Shown here: positions 24,489 to 33,367 of the stretch, one piece after another
How positions within the stretch are numbered: position 1 is the stretch's first letter
Layout of the letters: each line of letters opens with the position of its first letter
Source of the DNA: PNNG01 sp046291695
GTDB taxonomy: Bacteria > Bacteroidota > Bacteroidia > UBA7662
NCBI GenBank assembly: GCA_046291695.1
Contig: JBKBSO010000002.1
Location: 173,563-237,562 of the forward strand
Direction: 5' to 3'
Length of the DNA: 64,000 bases
Position numbers and translations under genes: made by a program
Notes under the pieces: model-generated
Told to the model about the DNA's origin: nothing
Databases searched by the model: none
Seen by the model: only the letters and a program-made list of their open reading frames with translations

Positions 24489-25122
24489 CCTATCTAAAAA
24501 AAATTCGCTGATTGCCCGTTTTGTAGCTGAACTACGCGACGTAAACGTCCAAACTGATCGCATGCGTTTTCGGCGAAATATGGAACGTATTGGCGAAATT
24601 GCCGCTTATGAACTTAGCAAAGAACTCAACTACCAGGAGCAAGAAATTACCACCCCACTGGGCATCGCGTATATGCAATTGCCAAGCGAAGAACCGGTAG
24701 TTGCTACCATACTACGCGCGGGTTTACCGCTCCATCAGGGAATATTAAACTATTTCGACCGTGCCGACAATGCCTTCATCTCGGCCTATCGTTACCACCA
24801 CCGCGACCATTCATTTGAAGTAAAGGTTGAATATGCCTCCTGCCCGCCTCTCGAAGGCCGCAGCCTCATCATTGCCGACCCTATGGTGGCCACCGGCACC
24901 AGTTTGGTATTGAGCTATAAATCTTTATTGCAGTATGGTCAGCCAGCTAAAGTATTTGTAGTAACGGCCATTGGCAGCGAAGCCGGTATCAATTATGTAA
25001 AAAGGAGCATTCCAGGGGTAAAGATTTATGCCGCTGCCGTAGACGCTGAACTTACCGCCAAGGCCTACATTGTTCCCGGCCTCGGCGATGCCGGCGATTT
25101 GGCCTTTGGCGAAAAGAAGTGA
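24478..25122 (+). CDS. upp: Uracil phosphoribosyltransferase
   Basis: A 214-aa salvage enzyme making UMP from uracil and PRPP. Seen: ILRAGLPLHQG, the PRPP loop IIADPMVATGTS (consensus DPMLATGGS) and the uracil-binding end YIVPGLGDAGDLAFG. The start overlaps the acyltransferase gene by 11 bp, so it is the third gene of one transcript, an unexpected place for a pyrimidine salvage gene. Confidence 0.93.
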   Translation: MLVNLSKKNSLIARFVAELRDVNVQTDRMRFRRNMERIGEIAAYELSKELNYQEQEITTPLGIAYMQLPSEEPVVATILRAGLPLHQGILNYFDRADNAFISAYRYHHRDHSFEVKVEYASCPPLEGRSLIIADPMVATGTSLVLSYKSLLQYGQPAKVFVVTAIGSEAGINYVKRSIPGVKIYAAAVDAELTAKAYIVPGLGDAGDLAFGEKK

Positions 25123-25204
25123 TTTTGCACATGACCAGGTGCGTTTTGGGCTGAAACAGCATAACAAGGTGCAATTTAGCCCAGGTTGAGGTTGGGTAAT
25201 AAAA

Positions 25205-25224
25205 AAGCCCCATTCCAGGGGCTT
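25205..25224 (-). terminator. Terminator of small Lys-rich protein gene
   Basis: AAGCCCC/GGGGCTT stem (25205-25211 with 25218-25224) with its T run on the minus strand, 26 bp after the stop at 25251. Confidence 0.85.
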
Positions 25225-25250
25225 CGTTTCTTTAAGAGAAAGACGTGTAA

Positions 25251-25439
25251 TTAAGCGTCTTTCTTTTTGCTGCAACAGGGCTTGGCTTCACCTTCAGCCG
25301 GACTACAAGACTTTTTCTCATCTGTTTGCTCGGTTTTGGTAGCCTCCTTTTTCTTCTTCTTCTTTTTATCACCCTCTCCGGCATAGCTGATTACAGAAAC
25401 GGCTGCAACAAGCATCAAGGTCATCAATATTTTCTTCAT
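25251..25439 (-). CDS. Small secreted Lys-rich protein with CC motif
   Basis: A 62-aa protein: signal peptide to about residue 20 (VISYAG), then an unbroken run of seven Lys, an acidic/Thr linker and a Cys-containing tail (SCSPAEGEAKPCCSKKK). Periplasmic or secreted; three Cys could bind metal. No family recognised. It lies between upp and nadB on the opposite strand with its own terminator. Confidence 0.7.
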   Translation of the reverse strand: MKKILMTLMLVAAVSVISYAGEGDKKKKKKKEATKTEQTDEKKSCSPAEGEAKPCCSKKKDA

Positions 25440-25518
25440 ACGTGTGTGATTTTGCGAATTAACGAAACGAATATACGTAAAAATCAGAACTTTGTTGTTT
25501 CTACGAGGTTTTTTTCAG

Positions 25519-27111
25519 ATGCAAGAACAATTCGATTTTATTGTGGTAGGCTCGGGCATTGCCGGTTTGAGTTTCGGTTTGAAGGCCGCCCGGCTGGGCA
25601 AGGTGTGCATCATCACCAAAAGTGACGAAGACGAGTCGAACACCAAATATGCCCAGGGAGGGGTGGCCGTAGTCACAGATTTACTTCAAGACAGTTTTGA
25701 AAAACACGTAGCAGATACCATCGATGCTGGCGACGGTGCCTGTAAACTGCCTATCGTGGAAATGGTGGTGCAGGAAGGGCCAGCACGCATCCAGGAAATC
25801 ATCGACATGGGTGCACAATTCGACCGCGACGAACACGGCAGCTATGACCTGGCACGTGAAGGTGGCCATAGCGTTGGGCGGGTGCTGCACCACAAAGACA
25901 TGACTGGCTTCGAAATTGAACGCACCCTGCTCAGTCAGGTGTACGAACATCCCAACATCACCTTGTATAGCCACAAATTTGCCATCGACCTCATCACCCA
26001 GCATCATCTAGGAGAAGAAGTTACTAAAAAACGTTCCGACATTTGCTGCTATGGTATTTACGCTCTCAATACATCATCACAAGAAATTGAAACCATACTG
26101 GGCCGGGTAGTAGTATTGGCTACGGGTGGGGCAGGACAGGTATACAGCACCACCACCAATCCGCTCATTGCTACCGGCGATGGTATTGCCATGGCTTACC
26201 GCGCTAAAGCAAGGCTCGAAAACATGGAGTTCATCCAATTTCACCCTACGGCACTATACAACCCCGGCGAACACCCGGCCTTCCTGATTTCGGAAGCAGT
26301 GCGCGGATATGGCGGCGTACTCAAAGACATGCATGGTCATGCTTTTATGGACAAGTATGACAAACGCAAATCGTTGGCTCCACGCGATATAGTGGCCCGT
26401 GCCATCGATAGTGAGCTCAAAAAATCAGGGGCCGACTATGTGCTGCTCGATGCCACCCACATTCCACATGCCACTATGCTTTCTCATTTCCCAAATATCT
26501 ATCAAAAATGCCTCAGCATTGGCATCGACATGGCCAAGGAGCCTGTGCCCGTGGTTCCAGCCATGCACTATTTGGTGGGAGGAATTAAGGTAGATGCGCA
26601 TGGCCGCACCAGCATACATAACTTGTATGCTTGCGGCGAATGTGCCAGCACCGGACTGCATGGGGCCAATCGATTGGCTTCAAACTCCCTGCTAGAGGCC
26701 GTTGTTTTCGCTGACCGGATATTCTGCGATGCAGAAACCCGTTGGGAACAAATTTCGTTTCGTGCCGACATACCTGCTTGGAACGACGAGGGAACCTCGG
26801 TGCCCGACGAACAAATCCTCATCAGCCAAAACCTGCGCGAAACACAGGCCATTATGAGTGCCTACGTGGGCATTGTACGCAACGATTTACGCCTCGAACG
26901 TGCCTGGAACCGTCTGCACATCCTACACCAGGAAACCGAATGGCTGTATGCCAAAAGCAAGTTATCAGTACCCCTGCTCGAACAACGGAATATCCTCAAA
27001 GTTGCCTACTGCATTATCAAATCGGCCCGACAGCGTGCTGAAAGTCGTGGTCTCCACTATACCACCGATCACCCAACAAAGCAAAAGCAGTTCGAAGAAA
27101 CAGTAATCTGA
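25519..27111 (+). CDS. nadB: L-aspartate oxidase
   Basis: A 530-aa flavoprotein that oxidises L-aspartate to iminoaspartate in NAD synthesis. FAD site VVGSGIAGLSFGLKAA at residue ~9; NTKYAQGGVAVV; the substrate region EFIQFHPTALYNPG ... ISEAVRGYGG; catalytic ARAIDSELKKSG-like block; GGIKVDAHGRTS and GLHGANRLASNSLLEAVVF. The ATG at 25519 is chosen because MQEQFDF starts directly before the FAD fold. nadA and nadC are not adjacent. It converges with the Fic gene, with 11 bp between. Confidence 0.94.
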   Translation: MQEQFDFIVVGSGIAGLSFGLKAARLGKVCIITKSDEDESNTKYAQGGVAVVTDLLQDSFEKHVADTIDAGDGACKLPIVEMVVQEGPARIQEIIDMGAQFDRDEHGSYDLAREGGHSVGRVLHHKDMTGFEIERTLLSQVYEHPNITLYSHKFAIDLITQHHLGEEVTKKRSDICCYGIYALNTSSQEIETILGRVVVLATGGAGQVYSTTTNPLIATGDGIAMAYRAKARLENMEFIQFHPTALYNPGEHPAFLISEAVRGYGGVLKDMHGHAFMDKYDKRKSLAPRDIVARAIDSELKKSGADYVLLDATHIPHATMLSHFPNIYQKCLSIGIDMAKEPVPVVPAMHYLVGGIKVDAHGRTSIHNLYACGECASTGLHGANRLASNSLLEAVVFADRIFCDAETRWEQISFRADIPAWNDEGTSVPDEQILISQNLRETQAIMSAYVGIVRNDLRLERAWNRLHILHQETEWLYAKSKLSVPLLEQRNILKVAYCIIKSARQRAESRGLHYTTDHPTKQKQFEETVI

Positions 27112-27122
27112 TTACCAGCCCC

Positions 27123-28094
27123 TCAGCCTATTTTAAGGCTTCGTACGCGCGCTCTATTGTTGATGTATTCTTGTACTGCGGCTTTACTGGAATACCAAAT
27201 TTTGCCCTCTTTAAAGGCTGCCAACTTCCCTCTTCGGGCCATCAAACCTAAGTAATCTGCCGCATAGGGCACCCCGGGTTCTTCTACGAGCTGCTGTAAG
27301 GGCAAAAAATCATCGGTACGATCTTCAAGTACTGCAAGGTACAAATCGAGAGATCGTTCTACAGCTAGTAACATCATCTTAACAAACAGCTGGTAGTTTC
27401 CCTGATTTGCTGCATTGAGCGCTGCGTAATACCGCTTTCGATCCTGCACCAAGATAAAAGCTGGCGGATAACCCGCTTGCATAAGCAGCAAAGCAGTGGC
27501 CAAACGAGCGGTACGCCCATTTCCATCAAAGTAAGGGTGTATCCAAACAAAACGATGGTGAAAGAGGGCAGCTTTTACAACGAGATGTACCGATTCGGGT
27601 AACCCATAACTCCATTGCAAAAGCTCTTCTACCAAATCTGGAACTTTAAGCGCATTGGGCGGTGTAAAATTGGCGCCTGTTATGCGTACACCCATATTAC
27701 GATACCTTCCAGAAAAATCTTTCTCGAGCTTTTGAAGTAGCAAAGCATGAATATCATGTAAATGTTGCGCGTTTAACTGCAATGCAGATTCAGAAAGCTT
27801 TTCAACATAAGCCAAGGCCTCGTGATGATTATGAACCTCAAAATGCTCAAAAAGACTCTTTCCTTTAACAGTAAAGCCGTCTTCGAGCACAACCCGGGTT
27901 TCGGCCAAACTTAAACTATTTCCCTCGATGGCTGTACTGTGGTGCGAAAACTCTGTGCGTAAACTATTACGCAAACTTTTAAGAGCGTAATCTGGTAATG
28001 GCCTGAATGCATCAAGCTGGAGTTTTTTGGCATCTAATCGATTGACGATGGGCAAAAGCGCTTCTATCGATTGATAAGCTAATTTCCAATCCAT
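27123..28094 (-). CDS. Class II Fic family AMP-transferase with C-terminal DNA-binding domain
   Basis: A 323-aa protein that transfers AMP (or a related group) to a target protein. The Fic motif HPYFDGNGRTAR (residues 186-197) is complete with catalytic His186. An N-terminal inhibitory motif STAIEGN (Ser53, Glu57) marks a class II, self-inhibited enzyme. Residues ~265-323 form a small winged-helix-like part (KLAAFKEGKIWYSSKAAVQEYI), as in Fic proteins that bind their own promoter. The ATG at 28094 is preferred because GGAGGGG stands four bases before it, unlike the upstream start at 28124. A perfect 9-bp inverted repeat flanks the promoter region. Confidence 0.9.
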   Translation of the reverse strand: MDWKLAYQSIEALLPIVNRLDAKKLQLDAFRPLPDYALKSLRNSLRTEFSHHSTAIEGNSLSLAETRVVLEDGFTVKGKSLFEHFEVHNHHEALAYVEKLSESALQLNAQHLHDIHALLLQKLEKDFSGRYRNMGVRITGANFTPPNALKVPDLVEELLQWSYGLPESVHLVVKAALFHHRFVWIHPYFDGNGRTARLATALLLMQAGYPPAFILVQDRKRYYAALNAANQGNYQLFVKMMLLAVERSLDLYLAVLEDRTDDFLPLQQLVEEPGVPYAADYLGLMARRGKLAAFKEGKIWYSSKAAVQEYINNRARVRSLKIG

Positions 28095-28108
28095 ATCCCC
28101 TCCATTTC

Positions 28109-28149
28109 TTAATATCGAATACAAATATAATCAATTCTTCCGATATTAA
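28109..28149 (-). promoter_or_regulatory. Inverted-repeat operator before Fic gene
   Basis: TTAATATCG (28109-28117) and CGATATTAA (28141-28149) are perfect reverse complements separated by 23 bp. Placed just upstream of the Fic start and abutting the end of the next gene, they fit an operator for the protein's own C-terminal domain (inference). Confidence 0.5.
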
Positions 28150-28547
28150 CCACTTGCCCTAAAGAACCACCAAAACAACACCAGCTCCCCAATCTCGAGG
28201 CCTTCATAACGGCCAAGCAACCGCCCCGAAGCATCGTACATCCGTTGGTTCCGTATGCTTCCCTCTAGTCTGCCTGATGCATCAAAAAGTCGGTTGTCTC
28301 GGGTACTGCCAAGTAAGCGACCATGATTATCATACAAACGATTATCGCGTAGGCTGCCTTTCAATCGGCCCGAAGCATCATAAACTCGCTGCCCATCGGT
28401 GCGCCCTAACAAACGCCCACTGGCATCAAAAAAACGATCATTACTTACCTTCCCAATTAAACGCCCCGAAGCATCATATATTCGTTGAGCCCAACTGCTG
28501 CTTGTAACTCCCAAACATAAAGCAATCAATAAAAACCAAACTTTCAT
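28146..28547 (-). CDS. Secreted protein of six 16-residue repeats
   Basis: A 133-aa protein: signal peptide to residue 21, then six tandem 16-residue repeats (22-116) of the form R-x-Y/F-D-A-S-G-R-L-x-G-x(5). The pattern recalls the short 'YD..Gr..G' strands of beta-flower or WG-like repeats. The tail ELVLFWWFF may be a membrane or barrel-like end. At DNA level it is a 48-bp tandem repeat and could gain or lose units. It overlaps the upstream lipoprotein gene by four bases, so the two products may act together. Function unknown. Confidence 0.75.
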   Translation of the reverse strand: MKVWFLLIALCLGVTSSSWAQRIYDASGRLIGKVSNDRFFDASGRLLGRTDGQRVYDASGRLKGSLRDNRLYDNHGRLLGSTRDNRLFDASGRLEGSIRNQRMYDASGRLLGRYEGLEIGELVLFWWFFRASG

Positions 28548-29353
28548 GGCAAATAGTCGATTCCAGCCAACCTACCCCTAAAATATTCAAAAGCCCCTTC
28601 ATCGGGTAGTTGCCACAAGGCACGAATGGTACGTGGTAATTGACGCCCATCTTTCTCCTGCCAACCATCTGCGTAAACATAAAAAGGCATCTTTGCATAC
28701 TTACCTTTACCTAAGTCATAATAGCGATCCTGACTTTCAAACCGCTTAAACAATCCATTATCATCAAAATAAAAATCGCCAACCACTGTAAAACGATCGT
28801 GTTTAAGCGTGCCACGAACCTGTCCCAACGTAATTTCTTCCCATTGCACATACGGTTGTAATAAGTAGGCCGGAACAAGTACAAATTCAGCAAAAGCCGT
28901 GATGAGGGCCGATTGCGATACTGCCCCGCCCGTACCCGAAACCACCGGAATACGACCGAATAGCTTCCCCTTCATCTCTCCTACACCATCATAATATTTA
29001 TCCCGCCCACTCATCGGCATGTCTTTAAATTCCATATATGCCAACCGGCCTAATGGTCGCACACTATTGAACTGCTGCATGTCCATTTCACCCCATTCAC
29101 GGCCTAAGCCTATCTTGAGCCAACATTGTTCCCAATTGACTTCCGCCTGCATTTGTACAGGCGCGTTAAAATAACCCGCCGCTACTATATACCGCTGCAA
29201 AGTGGGTGGCAAGCTGGCCAGGGTCACCGAGTCAAAACGGCTTTCCGTGGCAAGCTCTACCTGCTTTTTTAAGTGTAATTTTTCACTTTCATACATTTTC
29301 TCGGGCGACTGACAACCTACGGCCAAGAGCAACACCCAACACCACTTTTGCAT
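28544..29353 (-). CDS. DUF6544/DUF6920-like lipoprotein
   Basis: A 269-aa protein from ATG 29353, where MQKWCWVLLLAVGC gives a lipobox; the longer frame from 29380 would bury it. The body matches DUF6544-type proteins: LPPTLQRYIVAAGYFNAP, a central MEFKDMPMSGRDKYYDGVGEM-like strand, FAEFVLVPAYLL, and FDDNGLFKRFES near the C-terminus. These are outer-leaf or periplasmic proteins of unknown role. It overlaps the repeat protein gene by 4 bp. Confidence 0.72.
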   Translation of the reverse strand: MQKWCWVLLLAVGCQSPEKMYESEKLHLKKQVELATESRFDSVTLASLPPTLQRYIVAAGYFNAPVQMQAEVNWEQCWLKIGLGREWGEMDMQQFNSVRPLGRLAYMEFKDMPMSGRDKYYDGVGEMKGKLFGRIPVVSGTGGAVSQSALITAFAEFVLVPAYLLQPYVQWEEITLGQVRGTLKHDRFTVVGDFYFDDNGLFKRFESQDRYYDLGKGKYAKMPFYVYADGWQEKDGRQLPRTIRALWQLPDEGAFEYFRGRLAGIDYLP

Positions 29354-29438
29354 GCTATAAAAATAATCAATAATCCTCATCGAAACATGATTCTAGAAAG
29401 CTTTCACACCGCCCCTTAGCAAAACCATACTCGCCACA

Positions 29439-31376
29439 CTACAGAACAACCTTACGAACTACCTGTGTAGATCCATCTTGCAGCTGCACCAAATACATAC
29501 CAGCACGCAACCAGCCCGCTAAAGGTATTTCCTGATACAGTTTACCGGGTTCAGGCTGCATTTCGTATACTTGTCTGCCTTGAAGATCGAACAACCGTAA
29601 CACCGCACCGGGCCCTAAATCAAAGGGCAATTGCAATTGCAACATGCCCTCCGATACCATCGCATAAAAATTGCCAGTTTGGAGTCCGCTTAAGCGCTGA
29701 ATCAAAGCAGGTTCACTCAGTATAAACACCTCGGGATCAAACACCATACTGTCGATCTGAAAGGCTATATCCCAGCTATCAGTTCGTTGTAAACCTTTAA
29801 AATCAATTTCTATATCTAAACTATCACCACCGCCATATAAACGCAAAGGCAGTCTTAACATAAATGGAAATAAGCCGGCATCGGGCTCAAGCTGCCGGGT
29901 ATGGATCTGCAATTTATTCCCTTCTTGCTGCCAGTTAAGCTGGTAACGTGGATAACCCTCACCATAGATGTAACGATCGAAGTAATTCCGTAAATCTCTA
30001 CCACGCGCTTGTTCCAAATGATAACGGATATGCTCCGTAGTAGCAAATGACCAAACCAAGGCCGGGTCGTTAATAAAATTACGTAATCCAGCAAAAAGGG
30101 CACTATCACCCAACTGATACCGCAACGCATGAATCACAAAACTAGCCTTGTGGTAAGTAAGGCGTTGAAAAAAAATGGTGCTGGTTAAGGCAGTATCTCG
30201 CACAAAAATACTGCCTGTAGGTTGGCGAAGCGCAGAAGCAAGGGTCGTTTGCTTCCACCTTGGCCACCAAAAACCATCTTCGAGCAAGTGTTCCAAAGTA
30301 AGCCCTGTCATCCAAGTGGCAAACCCTTCATTTACCCATATATCCTGCCAACTCGCGCAGGTCACTTTATTTCCAAACCACTGATGCGCTACTTCATGCG
30401 CCATTAAACTATAATCCCAGCTACCCATACTGCTCATTGTGCTGTGTTCCATACCTCCCGAAAAAATGCTGATTTGCATGTGCCCGTATTTTTCGCCTTT
30501 ATACGGATAGGGACCAAACAAATCGGTGAACAGCTGCATCATGGGCGGGAACAGCTCGCGTAATCGTGGATATGCGTAAGCCGTATCCTCACGGTACACA
30601 TAATCGAGCATATAAATGGTATCATTACTCCCTGCCATGGGCAGTCTTTGCTCCAGCACTTCATATTCGCTCACCGCCAAGCCCAGCAGGTATGGCGGCA
30701 TCGAATAATTGTGCTGCCAATGATAAATCACCCGATTGCCTGTAGTATCAATTTGACGCAATAACCCAGGCCCACCCACCCGATAACCTAAAGGAATGTC
30801 GACCGTAAGCGCTGTAGTGTCAGCCCGTATACCCAGCGATTGAAAGGCTGGCCACCAATCCCTGCAACCATAGGGTTGCGATAATGTCCAAAGCACAGCT
30901 ACACTATCCGGCCCATGCCGTGCCGTCATAAATGAACCAAATCCATTTGGATTTACAGGAGGCTCTCCGGCATATCGTATACTAAACTCAATTAAACTAT
31001 CTGCAGGCCAAATAGCACCAGGGGCATCAATCAACAACTGCAAACTAGCCTGACGAAAATCCAGCAAACCACCCGCCCACCAAACAGAATCTACCTGCAA
31101 CGCCGCATCCAAATCAAGCGCCAACAAAAGCCTAGGCGCACTCAATTGGAGCCGATAATGTACCGTACCCCTGATAAATCGTTGTTGGGGGTTCAACACT
31201 ATCTCCAAATGCTGCTTTTGAATACGAACTGGACTAAAAATTTCACTGACTTGTTGCCTTGGAAGAACCGACCCATGGTGCAGCACTTTACAGCCATCCC
31301 ATGCAACCAAGCCTTGCGCCTGTAAACCAAAATAACTACAGACAAGGAACACAACTAAACATCCTGTACGCATCAC
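29439..31376 (-). CDS. Secreted M1 family zinc aminopeptidase with T9SS sorting domain
   Basis: A 645-aa exported peptidase. Signal peptide to about residue 21 (LQAQG). The zinc site HEVAHQWFG (His327, Glu328, His331) with Glu350 in NEGFATW is complete, and SGGMEHSTM stands for the GAMEN substrate loop. The last ~75 residues (VLRLFDLQGRQVYEM ... LRAGMYLVQL) are a T9SS sorting domain. It should cut N-terminal residues from peptides outside the cell, alongside the M28 enzyme at 14418. ATG at 31376 or 31373. Confidence 0.93.
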   Translation of the reverse strand: MMRTGCLVVFLVCSYFGLQAQGLVAWDGCKVLHHGSVLPRQQVSEIFSPVRIQKQHLEIVLNPQQRFIRGTVHYRLQLSAPRLLLALDLDAALQVDSVWWAGGLLDFRQASLQLLIDAPGAIWPADSLIEFSIRYAGEPPVNPNGFGSFMTARHGPDSVAVLWTLSQPYGCRDWWPAFQSLGIRADTTALTVDIPLGYRVGGPGLLRQIDTTGNRVIYHWQHNYSMPPYLLGLAVSEYEVLEQRLPMAGSNDTIYMLDYVYREDTAYAYPRLRELFPPMMQLFTDLFGPYPYKGEKYGHMQISIFSGGMEHSTMSSMGSWDYSLMAHEVAHQWFGNKVTCASWQDIWVNEGFATWMTGLTLEHLLEDGFWWPRWKQTTLASALRQPTGSIFVRDTALTSTIFFQRLTYHKASFVIHALRYQLGDSALFAGLRNFINDPALVWSFATTEHIRYHLEQARGRDLRNYFDRYIYGEGYPRYQLNWQQEGNKLQIHTRQLEPDAGLFPFMLRLPLRLYGGGDSLDIEIDFKGLQRTDSWDIAFQIDSMVFDPEVFILSEPALIQRLSGLQTGNFYAMVSEGMLQLQLPFDLGPGAVLRLFDLQGRQVYEMQPEPGKLYQEIPLAGWLRAGMYLVQLQDGSTQVVRKVVL

Positions 31377-31437
31377 GACTAAATTAACAGCTTTCTCACA
31401 AATATGTTACCTGATTATGGGCTTGTTATCAAATGAC

Positions 31438-31445
31438 TAACTTTG
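31438..31445 (+). promoter_or_regulatory. -7 element TAACTTTG, four bases before ATG of the MscS gene
   Basis: Exact TAnnTTTG match with TGCC between it and the ATG at 31450; suggests a leaderless transcript. Confidence 0.5.
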
Positions 31446-31449
31446 TGCC

Positions 31450-32724
31450 ATGCTTGAATGGTTTGAAAACTGGCTAGAAACACAATTACGGTTATGGGGA
31501 ATTGCCGACCTGTATGTGCTCGAATTACGTGTGCTTATCCTCCTTTCCATGATGGGCCTCGTGGCCTGGTTAAGTCATTGGTTTGCCCGTAAAATTGCCA
31601 TCGGCTGGTTGTATCGTTTCTTTTTACGTACCAGTTTTAGCTGGGATGACATTTTTGTAGAAAAGCGCGCCTTTGATAAATTTGCACACCTTGTACCCGC
31701 CATAGTAGTAAAAGTTACCGCTACGGCCATTTTCAGAGGCTTTGAAAGCTGGCTTCCTCTTGTCATGAAGCTTACCGATGCCTACCTCGTTTTAGCAGGC
31801 ACCTTGGCCGTTGTGGCTTTACTTAAAGCCATCGAAACCGTGATTTCACAGTCAAAAGCCTTCGTTGACAAACCCGTTGCCAGTTATTTTCAATTACTTC
31901 GCATACTTATTTACATCACAAGTGCCATTTTGGTGCTTTCTGTACTCATGGGCAAATCACCCGGGTATTTTCTAGGAGCTTTTGGTGCACTTACCGCCAT
32001 TATTTTGCTCATATTTAAAGATACCATTCTCGGATTAGTGGCAAGCGTTCAAATAGCTTCAAATGATATGGTGCGCGTTGGTGATTGGGTAGAAATGCCA
32101 AAATTTAATGCCGATGGAGACGTCATTGCCATCAACTTGAATACCGTAAAAATCATGAACTGGGATAAAACCATTACCACAGTTCCCACCTTTTATTTTA
32201 TAACGGATAGCTTCAAAAACTGGCGTGGAATGCAGGAACAAGGGGGCAGACGCATCAAACGCTCCCTATACATTGATGTACATTCAATTCGCTTTGTAGA
32301 TCCCGAAACCCGTGAACGCTTTAAACGCTTCTACCTCATCAGCGATTTTGTAGGCCTACGTCAAAAGGAAATTGAAGCCTATAATGCCGAACGTCAACTC
32401 GACACCTCAGAACTCATCAACGGCCGACGTATGACCAATGTGGGCGTTTTCCGTCGGTATGCCGAAACCTACATCAAATGTCATCCGCGCATCAGGCAAG
32501 ACATGACCATTCTTGTACGTCAAATGGCCATGGAAGACCGAGGACTGCCCATTGAAATATATTGCTTTACAGCCACCACCGCTTGGCTGGAATACGAGGA
32601 AATACAAGCAGATATCTTCGATCACCTCATGGCTGCAGTTCCTCAATTCGGACTCGAAATTTTCCAACAACCGGGGCACAACAGCATTCGCGATGCGGTG
32701 AAATTGCTTCGGGATAAGTATTGA
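31450..32724 (+). CDS. YbdG-like mechanosensitive ion channel
   Basis: A 424-aa inner-membrane channel of the MscS superfamily, opening under membrane tension. Several N-terminal membrane segments precede the pore helix GAFGALTAIILLIFKDTILGLVASVQI and the beta domain NDMVRVGDWVEM. The long C-terminal part with IEIYCFTATTAWLEYEEIQADIFDHLM matches the YbdG branch better than MscS. A second, unrelated-branch MscS gene lies at 38132. Confidence 0.88.
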   Translation: MLEWFENWLETQLRLWGIADLYVLELRVLILLSMMGLVAWLSHWFARKIAIGWLYRFFLRTSFSWDDIFVEKRAFDKFAHLVPAIVVKVTATAIFRGFESWLPLVMKLTDAYLVLAGTLAVVALLKAIETVISQSKAFVDKPVASYFQLLRILIYITSAILVLSVLMGKSPGYFLGAFGALTAIILLIFKDTILGLVASVQIASNDMVRVGDWVEMPKFNADGDVIAINLNTVKIMNWDKTITTVPTFYFITDSFKNWRGMQEQGGRRIKRSLYIDVHSIRFVDPETRERFKRFYLISDFVGLRQKEIEAYNAERQLDTSELINGRRMTNVGVFRRYAETYIKCHPRIRQDMTILVRQMAMEDRGLPIEIYCFTATTAWLEYEEIQADIFDHLMAAVPQFGLEIFQQPGHNSIRDAVKLLRDKY

Positions 32725-32836
32725 ACTGGTTTACTGCGTTCATCCTCCTACACTTTGAAAAAAACGATAATAACAAACACCTTTAGAAACATAACCGCGA
32801 CACCTTTTTTATAGATGTCGCGGTATGGTCAATCGC

Positions 32837-32926
32837 TTACTTCTTTTTGGAACGTTGGGCTGCATAAAAAGGCAGTACCAACAAAGCAAGCATGATAACA
32901 GTAACGATAATTGTTCCAGAATCCAT
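32837..32926 (-). CDS. Tiny single-pass membrane protein candidate (29 aa)
   Basis: A short frame starting MDSGTIIVTVIMLALL and ending RSKKK: acidic N-terminus, one hydrophobic helix of about 18 residues, positively charged C-terminus. This is the layout of small accessory membrane proteins such as KdpF/CydX types, but no partner is adjacent. The inverted repeat 13 bp after its stop supports a real transcript end. Confidence 0.5.
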   Translation of the reverse strand: MDSGTIIVTVIMLALLVLPFYAAQRSKKK

Positions 32927-32990
32927 GGTTGATTGATTTAAGTTAAACAAAGAAAGTCTGCCCAATAGGGTCTGAATTACTTTGTGTCAA

Positions 32991-33341
32991 TCAACCAAAT
33001 TCATGAAAAGGGTAAAGAAGCACGCGATGGAGCTGTTGAATGCTCCCAAACAAACAGCATTGCTCCCTGCTCGTGGGATTGCGCTGCGGCTGAACAACCT
33101 GACCGGCATGTTGCTGTGTGCAATGACTCCCAAACCCCCTCGCCGTGGAAGAAGCGCGACTCGAAATTTGTACAACTGGTATTTGCTCAAGCGTAGCCTC
33201 AAAACATGGCGACAGCACAATAACGGCAGTTTTTAATTTGCTACTTTCCTTTTCAGAAAAAGTCCGCGAAGGCGCTTCCGGCAGCCACATCAGGCCTAGA
33301 AGTACCACTAATACATATCCAAAATCACGCAATGCTTTCAC
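32991..33341 (-). CDS. Possible secreted protein, doubtful
   Basis: A 116-codon frame with GTG start. An N-terminal hydrophobic stretch (GYVLVVLLGLMWLPEA) looks like a signal or anchor; the rest has five Cys and unusual composition. TAGTTTTG (33346-33353) ends four bases before the GTG, the same spacing as at 11231 and 31450. No family recognised. It may be spurious. Confidence 0.35.
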   Translation of the reverse strand: MKALRDFGYVLVVLLGLMWLPEAPSRTFSEKESSKLKTAVIVLSPCFEATLEQIPVVQISSRASSTARGFGSHCTQQHAGQVVQPQRNPTSREQCCLFGSIQQLHRVLLYPFHEFG

Positions 33342-33367
33342 GCTACAAAACTACGGTCTTAACAGGT

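Larger units (their letters stand above)
32725..33367. other. 643-bp region with small candidate genes and an inverted repeat
   Basis: Holds a 29-residue membrane-protein candidate (32837-32926, minus), a perfect 9-bp inverted repeat ACCGCGACA/TGTCGCGGT (32794-32802 with 32816-32824), and a doubtful minus-strand gene 32991-33341. The plus-strand frames at 32982 and 32984 show no family features. Confidence 0.5.

Noticed and set aside
28146..28547. CRISPR-like array from the 48-bp repeats
   Set aside because: The repeats are in frame, encode a signal-peptide protein and have no unique spacers.
32982..33236. Plus-strand frames in the 32.7-33.4 kb gap
   Set aside because: No conserved motif, no promoter or start context; several frames overlap each other.
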